Source of the DNA: Pseudomonadota bacterium
GTDB taxonomy: Bacteria; Myxococcota; UBA9042; PHBI01
Length of the DNA: 7,203 bases
Assembly: GCA_005788935.1 (NCBI GenBank)
Contig: SYAK01000522.1
Coordinates: 1-7,203 of the forward strand
Reading direction: 5' to 3'
Shown piece after piece: positions 1-5,574 of the stretch. Made by a program: the position numbers and the translations under genes. The notes under the pieces were generated by a model. It had not been told where the DNA came from, searched no databases, and was given only the letters and a program-made list of their open reading frames with translations. Within the stretch, counting starts at the first letter, position 1, and each line of letters starts with the position of its first letter.

Positions 1-2
1 AG

Positions 3-239
3 CTCTTCTGGTTCCTCTGCGGCTGGTCGGGCGGGCCCCAGCATTACATTGCGCGTTTTGGTCACCCACGCCTGCGCGCCCGACATCTGCCGTTCGTCAT
101 CGGTCGCGCCGAGAGCGCCCAGTGGCTCCTCTGCATGCGCGCGGCCCTCGACGCGGTCGTCGCCGACGAGGACCTGCGCGAGACCCTCTGGGGCGCCTTC
201 CGGCACATCGCGCTCCACATGGAGAACGCCAGCGGCTGA
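3..239 (+). CDS. Truncated hemoglobin, group II (trHbO/GlbO-like), 5' end outside the window
   Basis: C-terminal 78 residues of a truncated (2-over-2) hemoglobin, a small cytosolic heme protein that binds O2 or other diatomic gases. The frame is open from base 3 to the TGA at 237-239. Visible family landmarks are the GWSGGP segment (local residues 7-12), then GHPRLRARHLPF (20-31), whose His28 fits the proximal heme ligand HisF8. Trp41 lies 13 residues later, matching the conserved TrpG8 of group II. A C-terminal HIALHMEN helix follows (about residues 67-74). In Mycobacterium GlbO the same His-to-Trp spacing is 13. The family is usually about 120-135 residues, so some 45-55 N-terminal residues, including TyrB10 and the CD1 position, lie upstream. 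The gap to the next gene is 87 bp. Subgroup assignment is good; the physiological role (O2 handling, NO or peroxide chemistry) cannot be read from this fragment. Confidence 0.88.
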   Translation, partial: LFWFLCGWSGGPQHYIARFGHPRLRARHLPFVIGRAESAQWLLCMRAALDAVVADEDLRETLWGAFRHIALHMENASG

Positions 240-293
240 GGCCGCGGAATCGTAGTTCGGCCCCGCGTGTTGCGCGGCGCCCGGCCGTGCCTT

Positions 294-305
294 GTCCTTC
301 GGGAC
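294..305 (+). other. Small cUUCGg tetraloop hairpin in the leader of the LysM-peptidase gene
   Basis: GTCC-TTCG-GGAC forms a perfect 4-bp stem closed by a UUCG tetraloop, an unusually stable RNA loop. It ends 8 bases before the Shine-Dalgarno of the next gene. No U-tract follows, so it is not a standard terminator. It could be mRNA leader structure, a processing site, or chance in GC-rich DNA. Confidence 0.3.
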
Positions 306-313
306 CCGTCAGC

Positions 314-318
314 AAGGA
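314..318 (+). promoter_or_regulatory. Ribosome binding site that fixes the start at 327
   Basis: AAGGA sits 8 bases before the ATG at 327. The upstream in-frame ATG at 267 has no comparable site. Starting at 327 also puts a typical signal peptide at the very N-terminus. Confidence 0.75.
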
Positions 319-326
319 ATTCCCGC

Positions 327-1514
327 ATGAGCCACACCACCGCCACGTGGCGCCCTGTCATCGCAGCCGTCGTCGCGCTGTCCGCTGTCACGTTCGCCCA
401 TCGCCCAGCCGCGGCGGAAGAGCACGAGGTCGCCCGCGGCGAAACACTCGGCGAGATCGCGCGCGCATTTGATTGCCCTGAGAAGGTGATCAGGTCGCAC
501 AACAAGCTTCGCGGGAGCCGCCTGAAGGCCGGTCAGCGGGTCGCGATCCCCGACGAGGCCTGCGAGGCGGCGCGGAAGGGCCCAGGTGTCGTGACACACC
601 TCGTGCTCGCGGGCGAGCAGCTCTCCGACCTCGCCTCGCGCTACCTGACGACCGAGCAGGCGATCATCAAGCAGAACGGGAAGAAGGCGACCTCCCAGTT
701 CTGGCCAGGCCAGAAACTGAAGGTCAAGACGACCGACAAGAGCCGCGCGCAGGGCTTCATCAACCATCGTATCGAGGCGGGCGACACGCTCGAGCGCATC
801 GCCCGGAAATACGGTCTCACCGCGCGCGACCTCGCGCGCATGAACCCGAAGCGCAAGACGGAACGCATGCGCATCGGCGACACCCTGCAGGTGTTGACCG
901 ACGGCAAGCGGGGCCGCTCGCGGGCGGTCGGCAAGCCACAGAACGGGCGACTCGAGGGGGCGCTGCAGCTGCAGCCCGGACCGGGCTACTTCGTGCGTCG
1001 TCCGAACGCCGCCTGGGGCACGGCCGAGATGCTGCGTGGGCTCAAGGAGGCCTTTCATGCCGTGAACAAGAAGCACAAGGATGCCCATGACGTCGTGGTC
1101 GGCGACCTTTCGCGCGAAAAAGGTGGGCATCTCTCGCCGCACAAATCCCACCAGACCGGGCTCGACGCGGATGTCGGCTGGTATTTCACGGGGCTCAAGA
1201 AGGCGCCAAACTACTTCCTCGACGCATCCCAGGGCAAGCTCGACCTCGACGCGACCTGGACCCTGCTCGACGCGCTCGCGGGTGCGAGCGAGGCGAAGAG
1301 CCGTGTCGAGTACATGTTCATCGGCTACTCGGTGCAGGAGAAGCTCTACAAGCACGCGGAGTCCATCGGGGTCCCGAAGAAGCGCCTCGACTGGGTGTTC
1401 CAGTACCCACGCGGGTCGCGCGCGATGCACGGACTCATCCGCCACGAGCCTGGCCACACGGATCACGTGCACATCCGCTTCAAGTGTCCGCGGCACAACG
1501 AGGCCTGCCTCTGA
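327..1514 (+). CDS. Exported triple-LysM protein with MepA-type (M74) murein endopeptidase domain
   Basis: 395-residue peptidoglycan hydrolase predicted to act in the periplasm. Residues 1-30 look like a signal peptide, with a hydrophobic stretch at 11-24 and an AAA|E cleavage site near 30. Three LysM-like repeats follow at about 33-75, 90-134 and 146-190, each of the pattern V.xGxxLxxIAxxY...N...L..GQ.L; they should anchor the protein to glycan strands. Residues 200-395 match the penicillin-insensitive D-Ala-meso-DAP endopeptidase MepA. SHQTGLDAD carries His275 and Asp282, with the same 7-residue spacing as E. coli MepA zinc ligands His113/Asp120. GHTDHVHIRF carries His377, His380 and His382, with the spacing of MepA His206/209/211. 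All metal-site residues are therefore present and the enzyme is probably active. Two cysteines near the end (387 and 394) might pair. The bond cleaved is inferred from the family. E. coli MepA has no LysM repeats, so this is not a strict orthologue. Confidence 0.9.
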   Translation: MSHTTATWRPVIAAVVALSAVTFAHRPAAAEEHEVARGETLGEIARAFDCPEKVIRSHNKLRGSRLKAGQRVAIPDEACEAARKGPGVVTHLVLAGEQLSDLASRYLTTEQAIIKQNGKKATSQFWPGQKLKVKTTDKSRAQGFINHRIEAGDTLERIARKYGLTARDLARMNPKRKTERMRIGDTLQVLTDGKRGRSRAVGKPQNGRLEGALQLQPGPGYFVRRPNAAWGTAEMLRGLKEAFHAVNKKHKDAHDVVVGDLSREKGGHLSPHKSHQTGLDADVGWYFTGLKKAPNYFLDASQGKLDLDATWTLLDALAGASEAKSRVEYMFIGYSVQEKLYKHAESIGVPKKRLDWVFQYPRGSRAMHGLIRHEPGHTDHVHIRFKCPRHNEACL

Positions 1515-1557
1515 GCCTGGCCCGGTGCGAGGGGCCGGGATCGTCGTCCGCCTCGCC

Positions 1558-1587
1558 TGACAGGCGGCGCCCGGGCCGCACTTGTCA
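1558..1587 (+). other. Hairpin-forming inverted repeat between the LysM-peptidase and lipoprotein genes
   Basis: TGACA (1558-1562) pairs with TGTCA (1583-1587), and inside it GCGGC (1564-1568) pairs with GCCGC (1575-1579) around a 6-base loop. An earlier, weaker repeat lies at 1516-1539, just after the stop codon of the peptidase gene (CCTGGCCC against GGGCCGGG with one G-U pair). Neither has a proper T-tract; only CTTTC follows the second. They may be weak terminator or mRNA 3'-end structures, or chance in GC-rich sequence. Confidence 0.35.
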
Positions 1588-1595
1588 CTTTCGCG

Positions 1596-1625
1596 TTGCA
1601 GGCTGTGCAGGTCGGGCGCTACGCT
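1596..1625 (+). promoter_or_regulatory. Weak candidate sigma-70-like promoter for the lipoprotein gene
   Basis: TTGCAG (1596-1601), an 18-bp spacer and TACGCT (1620-1625) match the -35/-10 consensus at 3 of 6 positions each. The position suits a transcript starting about 40 bases upstream of the start codon. The match is weak and could be chance. Confidence 0.25.
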
Positions 1626-1659
1626 CAGGGGACGTCCGCGAGTCATCGAACCCCTCGCG

Positions 1660-1665
1660 AAGGAG
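1660..1665 (+). promoter_or_regulatory. Ribosome binding site that fixes the lipoprotein start at 1674
   Basis: AAGGAG, a near-perfect Shine-Dalgarno, is 8 bases before the ATG at 1674. It supports this start, which also gives a proper lipoprotein signal peptide, over the in-frame codon at 1596. Confidence 0.8.
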
Positions 1666-1673
1666 CCCCCCCG

Positions 1674-3017
1674 ATGAAGCTTGTCCCCGCGTGGATGCGC
1701 CCGCTCACCACGCTCTCGGCCGCCCTCGCGGTCTTCTCCGTCGCCGGCTGCGACGACTCCGGCACCACGGCCGCCGCCACGGACGCGACCGCGTCGACCG
1801 GCCCCGACACGTCTGGCTCCGACACCGCGTCGCCCGTCGCGTGCGAGACCGACGCTGACTGCGTCTCGGCGGCCGTCGTGTCGTGTCGCAAGGCCGTCTG
1901 CGGCGAGGACAGGACCTGCGGCTCCGCGCCCGTCGACGACGGGACGGCCTGCACGACGAGCAACGCCTGCCTCGAGGGCGAGACCTGCACGGCTGGCGTC
2001 TGCGCGGGCGGCACCACGAAGGCGGCCGACTGCGGCACCGCGGTCTGCGGCGAGGACGCCTGCGGCAACAGCTGCGGCACGTGCGCGACTGGCGAGACAT
2101 GTGACGCGGGCGCCTGCGTGGCGGGTGCCGCGGAGTGCGGGGACATCACCTTCGAGGGCTGCTGCACCGCGGCTGGCGCTGTGAAGTACTGCAACGAGGG
2201 CGTCCTCGAGACGCTCGACTGCCCGAGCGACGGGCGGACGTGCGGCTGGGCGAGCGACGACGGCTTCGACTGCAGCGACGAAGCTTCGGGCGACCCCTCC
2301 GAGACATTCGCGTACCTCTGCCCGGGCGAGACCTGCACCGAGACCTGCGGGACGCGCGAATGCGGCTCGGTCTGCGGCCAGGCCTGTGGGACTGGCTGCG
2401 GTGACGGCGAGATCTGCTCGGCCGAGGGCACGTGCGAGCAGCATCCGTGCGGCGGCGTCACGTTCTTTGGCTGCTGCAACGCGGACGGCTCCGTGACCTA
2501 CTGCGACAACGACGCGCTCGTGACGGTCGACTGCGCGACCGACAAGCCGCGCAGCCCGACCTGCGGCTGGGTGAGCGACACGGCGGGCTACTACTGCAGC
2601 TCCGCAGAGACCTCCGACGCCTCGGGCGAGAACCCCTACCTCTGCGGTGGCGAGACCTGCACCGAGACGTGTGACACGCGCGCGTGTGGCTCGGTTTGCG
2701 GCCAGACCTGCGCGGGCACCTGCGGCGACGGACAGGCCTGCGACGAGAGCAGCGGCACCTGCATCGCAGACCCGTGCGGCTCGCTCACCGAGAAGGGCTG
2801 CTGTGATGGCGCCAACATCTACTGGTGCAGCGGCATCACCGTCTACATGGCCACCTGCGCGGGCGAGGGGACTGACAAGTGCGGCTGGGAGGCCGGACAG
2901 GACGCGTCGGAGAGCGGCTACTTCTGCACCGACGGCGAGGCGACCGACGTCACGCTGCCGCGCAGCTGCGACGGCTACGGCTTTGACAAGACGACCGCGG
3001 TGCCGTTCGAGGATTGA
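1674..3017 (+). CDS. Cysteine-rich modular lipoprotein of unknown function
   Basis: 447-residue exported lipoprotein. Residues 1-25 are a type II signal peptide ending in the lipobox VAGC, with Cys26 as the acylated residue and Asp at +2 and +3. A 30-residue Thr/Ser/Ala/Asp linker (27-56) follows, then a Cys-rich N-terminal region (57 to about 154). Two module types then alternate. Module A is 8 Cys with a GCC...YC...CGW pattern, at 155-216, 259-324 and 368-432. Module B is 8 Cys of the ETCTETC..R.CGSVCGQ.C type, at 221-254 and 329-363. The order is A-B-A-B-A and the protein ends shortly after the last A. I count 57 cysteines: one lipid-anchored and 56 others in blocks of 16, 16, 16 and 8, as expected if each block closes its own disulfides. 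Such Cys-rich surface proteins are common in Myxococcota, but I recognise no enzymatic motif and assign no function. Adhesion or surface scaffolding is a guess. Asp at +2 signals inner-membrane retention in E. coli, which may not hold here. Confidence 0.85.
   Translation: MKLVPAWMRPLTTLSAALAVFSVAGCDDSGTTAAATDATASTGPDTSGSDTASPVACETDADCVSAAVVSCRKAVCGEDRTCGSAPVDDGTACTTSNACLEGETCTAGVCAGGTTKAADCGTAVCGEDACGNSCGTCATGETCDAGACVAGAAECGDITFEGCCTAAGAVKYCNEGVLETLDCPSDGRTCGWASDDGFDCSDEASGDPSETFAYLCPGETCTETCGTRECGSVCGQACGTGCGDGEICSAEGTCEQHPCGGVTFFGCCNADGSVTYCDNDALVTVDCATDKPRSPTCGWVSDTAGYYCSSAETSDASGENPYLCGGETCTETCDTRACGSVCGQTCAGTCGDGQACDESSGTCIADPCGSLTEKGCCDGANIYWCSGITVYMATCAGEGTDKCGWEAGQDASESGYFCTDGEATDVTLPRSCDGYGFDKTTAVPFED
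2136..2969 (+). repeat. Tandem internal repeats inside the lipoprotein gene
   Basis: Three imperfect units begin at codons starting at 2136, 2448 and 2775, giving periods of 312 and 327 bp. The third unit keeps only the first module. DNA similarity is highest between about 2313-2436 and 2637-2763, offset by 324 bp, where long stretches around CTCTGC and GAGACCTGCACCGAGAC are the same. The codons differ at several third positions, so the duplication is not brand new, or it is being partly homogenised. Confidence 0.75.
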
Positions 3018-3033
3018 CGTGCGCTGAGGCGGT

Positions 3034-3051
3034 CTCCCCGGCGTTGGGGAG
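3034..3051 (+). other. Perfect 6-bp hairpin just after the lipoprotein gene
   Basis: CTCCCC and GGGGAG pair perfectly around the 6-base loop GGCGTT. No T-tract follows. It lies 17 bases after the lipoprotein stop codon and just before the better terminator at 3060-3105. It could protect the mRNA 3' end or be chance. Confidence 0.4.
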
Positions 3052-3059
3052 TGCTCGGC

Positions 3060-3105
3060 AAGGGCCAGGCTCGAGGGTGCAAGCCGTCGAGTTCTGGCCT
3101 TTTCT
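3060..3105 (+). terminator. Intrinsic (Rho-independent) terminator of the lipoprotein gene
   Basis: GGCCAG (3063-3068) pairs with CTGGCC (3094-3099). Inside this, CTCGA (3070-3074) pairs with TCGAG (3087-3091), with a bulge between the two stem segments and a 12-base loop. The stem can extend outward by A-A-G against T-T-T. TTTTCT follows directly, the best T-tract in the window. It sits 46-88 bases after the lipoprotein stop and 60 bases before the 3' end of the convergent methyltransferase gene. On the opposite strand the hairpin has no good U-tract, so it mainly serves the + strand. Confidence 0.8.
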
Positions 3106-3164
3106 GCGTCCGGGCCTCGGCGCTCAGCGCGTCCTGGCTGCGCGCGCGGACGGGGGAGGCGGCT

Positions 3165-4706
3165 TCAGGCGAGGCGCAGGGGGCCGACCGAGGGCATGAC
3201 CGCGCCATGACGCAACTGCAGCCACGCAGCCTGGGCCGCTAGCGTCGGGCCCGGGACTTGCGCGCCCATGTGAAGCAGCCGCGGTCCTGCGCCCGTGCGA
3301 GCCGCGAGGCTGTCCCAGGCGGCCGCGTCCCATGGCTCAGCGACCGCGCACAGCATGTCCGGGTCGCGCTCCGACATCGTCAGCCCGGGTAGTTCGCGAT
3401 CCGCCGCGTCGAGGCGCGGCCCGACCGTCTCGCGCAATGTCGCGAGGACCGCCCGCACGTCGACCCCGACGGTCGCGAGGCGCTGTGCGGCGCGGCGCAA
3501 CGAGGCGCCAAGGGCGTGAAAGGGTGCCGACGGCAGGTGGAAGGTCGCCTCGGGCGGGACCGAGTCTGGCGGGACCACAGGCGCCCCTGGCGGGGTTGGG
3601 GATGCGGGCTCCGGGAGCGGCCAGCGGACGGCTTCGGGGGCGTGTCGGAACCACAGGACGGGGCAGGTCGCGACCTCGAGGAGGTCGTCGAGGACCGTCA
3701 GCGCGTCGGCTGGATGCAGTGCGGTGGTCGCTGGGGCGAGCTCGTGGAGGAAGGTCGAGCGCGACAGCGGGTGGTGATCATCCGCGAGCCATGCAAGCCC
3801 TGCATCGGCCGCGAGGTGGGCCCAGCGGGCGGGAGCAAGGGGGTTCTCCTCGGCATGCAGGAAGGCGTCGACCAGCCCCGCTGGCGTCCGTCGGTCCGCG
3901 TTGGCGAGGAAGGCGCTGCGAAGCGGGTGGCCGTGCGGCAGGGTCATCATCAGGTCGTGGGCCGCCTTCACGAGGCGCGGCGTCTCGGGGGTCAGGCCGT
4001 GCAGCCGCAGCCAGGCGCCCGTGCGGCGGATCCAGAAACGTCCCATCGGTGCGTAGGTGACGAGGCGCAACATGCCGCCGCGGTTCAGAAATGTCGGAGA
4101 GGTCAGGCGTTCGAAGAGGGCCGCCGGCTCGGGTGTGTGCTGCAGCACGTTGGTCGCGAGGACGAGGTCGAACGGGGCCTCCGGGGTCCAGGACCGGAGG
4201 TCGGCGGCGATGGCCGTGAGTGGCGCGGTGCGCTGGCCACGCAGACGCGCGAGGGTCAGCATGTCCCCGAGCCCCGAGAGGCGGACACGGGCCCGCAGCC
4301 GGGCGATCGAGCCTTCGGACAGGTCGACGGCCACGACCTCCCGGACGCGCGGATGGGCCCGGGCCACGACGAGTGCCTCGAGCGTGCCGGCGCCGGCCAC
4401 GAGGATCCGCAGGCCGCGGTGATCGGGAGCGAGCCCATGCGAGAGATCGCCCAAGGGAGAGGTCCGCGCGAGCGCCACGCCGCGCTCCCAGGTCAGGGAC
4501 GCGCCTTGCCCGCGGACAGGCAGCCGCAGGGCGCTGCCAGGCGGGTAGGGGAAGCGCTCGTACTGCGCGCGGACCGGGTCGGGGTGTCTCACAAGGCGCT
4601 CCGGAAGAGCCCGCAGCATCGCGTGCCGGGACAGCGGGAGCAAGCCTTGGCGTAGGCTCTGCCAGCCGCCTGCTCTCCCGCCGTTGAAACAGGCTGCTTC
4701 ACGCAT
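3165..4706 (-). CDS. Class I SAM-dependent methyltransferase with a long C-terminal extension
   Basis: 513-residue protein, probably cytosolic, with no signal peptide. The N-terminus has QYE..PYP-type residues (QYERFPYPP, 48-56), seen at the front of one branch of bacterial methyltransferases. Motif I is ILVAGAGT (101-108), the acidic residue after strand 2 is Asp128 in VVAVDLS, and the motif IV region is DLVLATNVLQH (180-190). The segment LVDAFLHAEENPLAP (278-292) followed by DAGLAWL resembles the conserved stretch after the Rossmann core in that branch. Residues 366-385 form a Pro-rich linker, and residues 386-513 are a helical, Ala/Leu/Arg-rich region I do not recognise. The substrate is unknown. 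The start at 4706 is preferred because a TATAAT element lies about 18 bp upstream, though no Shine-Dalgarno is visible; Met30 (codon at 4619) is an alternative. The gene is divergent from the pseudouridine synthase and convergent with the lipoprotein gene. Confidence 0.82.
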   Translation of the reverse strand: MREAACFNGGRAGGWQSLRQGLLPLSRHAMLRALPERLVRHPDPVRAQYERFPYPPGSALRLPVRGQGASLTWERGVALARTSPLGDLSHGLAPDHRGLRILVAGAGTLEALVVARAHPRVREVVAVDLSEGSIARLRARVRLSGLGDMLTLARLRGQRTAPLTAIAADLRSWTPEAPFDLVLATNVLQHTPEPAALFERLTSPTFLNRGGMLRLVTYAPMGRFWIRRTGAWLRLHGLTPETPRLVKAAHDLMMTLPHGHPLRSAFLANADRRTPAGLVDAFLHAEENPLAPARWAHLAADAGLAWLADDHHPLSRSTFLHELAPATTALHPADALTVLDDLLEVATCPVLWFRHAPEAVRWPLPEPASPTPPGAPVVPPDSVPPEATFHLPSAPFHALGASLRRAAQRLATVGVDVRAVLATLRETVGPRLDAADRELPGLTMSERDPDMLCAVAEPWDAAAWDSLAARTGAGPRLLHMGAQVPGPTLAAQAAWLQLRHGAVMPSVGPLRLA

Positions 4707-4710
4707 GGTC

Positions 4711-4740
4711 TGGTATTTATGTTATTATAAACAACATATT
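4711..4740. promoter_or_regulatory. AT-rich divergent promoter/operator candidate between the methyltransferase and rluA genes
   Basis: This 30-bp island has only 5 G/C bases in an otherwise very GC-rich window. On the minus strand it contains a full-consensus TATAAT (4729 to 4724), about 18 bp before the methyltransferase start. On the plus strand it has an extended -10, TGT-TATTAT (4720-4728), about 20 bp before the ATG at 4748. Both sit in the odd palindrome TTATTATAA (4722-4730). TATGTT (4718-4723) and AACATA (4733-4738) form a perfect inverted repeat around it. No good -35 is seen on either strand. The layout fits symmetric bidirectional transcription with short leaders (about 11-13 nt), possibly controlled by a repressor on the inverted repeat. 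Confidence 0.6.
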
Positions 4741-4747
4741 GCGAGCG

Positions 4748-5563
4748 ATGCCGAGGGGCGTGCCAAGGTCTGTCAGGGTCGGCCCGGATCGGGTCTTGAC
4801 AGGCCAGACCGCCTCGCATGTGCTCCACCGCGTGACCGTTGACCGTCCGATCCCGTCGGTTCCGCCCCTGGCGAGCCTCCCGTTCCAGCCTCCCGACGTG
4901 AGCCACCTGCCGCTCCGCGTCCGGTTCGCCGACGCGTACCTTGCGGTCCTCGAGAAGCCGCCCGAGCTGTTGTCGTGCGAGGGGACCACGACCGCTGGCT
5001 GTGACTCGGTCGTCAGGCGCGTCCGAGCAGCCTTCCCGGCCGCGACCGGACCCATTCTGGCGCACCGCCTCGACGCCCCGACGTCCGGCCTGCTGGTGGT
5101 GGCGCTCGATCCCGATACGCACCGCCGCCTCTCCGCCGAATTCGCCGCCCGCCGCGTGTCACGCAGCTATGTTGCGGTGGTCCATCAGCCCGACGACCGG
5201 CCTCGCCTGTCGGTGGGAGACGCCGGGACCATCGCCCTCGCGCTCGCGTCCCCTTGGTGCGAGCGCCCGCGTCAGCGCGTCGACGTCATCGCTGGCAAGG
5301 CGGCTGTCACGGATTGGGCGGTCGTCGCGGCCCATCCGATGACCGCGCGCCTGAAGCTTGGACCGCGCACGGGCCGCACCCATCAACTGCGCGTCCACTG
5401 CGCGGATCCGGCCGGGCTTGGCGCCCCGATCGTCGGGGACCGCCTCTATGGTCGCGCTTCGCCCGCTCTCGGCAGCCGGTTGCAGCTGCACGCGGTCACG
5501 ATCGCCTTTACCCACCCCGCGACAGGGGATCGTCTGCACTTCGAGGCCCCACCCGATTTCTGA
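4748..5563 (+). CDS. rluA: RluA-family pseudouridine synthase (rRNA/tRNA)
   Basis: 271-residue enzyme that isomerises specific uridines to pseudouridine in 23S rRNA and/or tRNA. The catalytic motif is HRLDAPTSGLL with nucleophile Asp109 (H106-D109). The second conserved motif is RTGRTHQLRVH (207-217), followed by IVGDRLYG and the LQLHA segment typical of the family, ending in APPDF. The internal PWCERPRQRV...GKAAVTDW stretch resembles E. coli RluA (which modifies 23S U746 and tRNA U32), and there is no S4 RNA-binding domain, so RluA is a better fit than RluC/D. Target sites cannot be deduced. The start is uncertain: ATG 4748 is used, but TTG 4739 and GTG 4760, 4820 or 4832 are in frame and no clear Shine-Dalgarno helps. 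The LPFQPP.....LPLRVRFADAYLAVLEKP region (about 46-72) is where family similarity begins, so up to about 30 N-terminal residues could be spurious. Confidence 0.88.
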   Translation: MPRGVPRSVRVGPDRVLTGQTASHVLHRVTVDRPIPSVPPLASLPFQPPDVSHLPLRVRFADAYLAVLEKPPELLSCEGTTTAGCDSVVRRVRAAFPAATGPILAHRLDAPTSGLLVVALDPDTHRRLSAEFAARRVSRSYVAVVHQPDDRPRLSVGDAGTIALALASPWCERPRQRVDVIAGKAAVTDWAVVAAHPMTARLKLGPRTGRTHQLRVHCADPAGLGAPIVGDRLYGRASPALGSRLQLHAVTIAFTHPATGDRLHFEAPPDF

Positions 5564-5574
5564 CGGTACGTCAG
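5560..5574. repeat. Inverted repeat CTGAC-N5-GTCAG, copy 1
   Basis: CTGACGGTACGTCAG is a perfect 5-bp inverted repeat around 5 bases. It overlaps the rluA stop codon (TGA 5561-5563) and is followed by ATATCCTCGC. The same arms and a near-identical tail recur at 5628. It could be a dimeric transcription factor site or a short RNA hairpin. Confidence 0.55.

Noticed and set aside
49..505. Other open frames around the left edge (49-255 and 122-472 plus, 62-505 minus)
   Set aside because: Frame 3 from base 3 encodes a recognisable truncated hemoglobin and the 327 frame encodes the LysM protein; the others are Ser/Arg/Pro-rich shadows.
1516..1539. CCTGGCCC/GGGCCGGG hairpin as a terminator of the LysM-peptidase gene
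   Set aside because: It lacks a T-tract and includes a G-U pair; such GC stems are common by chance here, so it is mentioned only as a weak structure.
309..2444. A 711-codon open frame on the minus strand, opposite the LysM-peptidase and lipoprotein genes
   Set aside because: It spans two well-supported genes and the gap between them, and its translation is low-complexity Arg/Ala/Gly-rich. Long antisense frames are expected in GC-rich DNA with strong third-position bias.
3332..4655. Long plus-strand open frames (3332-4060 and 3516-4655) opposite the methyltransferase
   Set aside because: They have Arg/Gly-rich shadow composition with no domain motifs, while the minus strand shows clear methyltransferase motifs over the same stretch.
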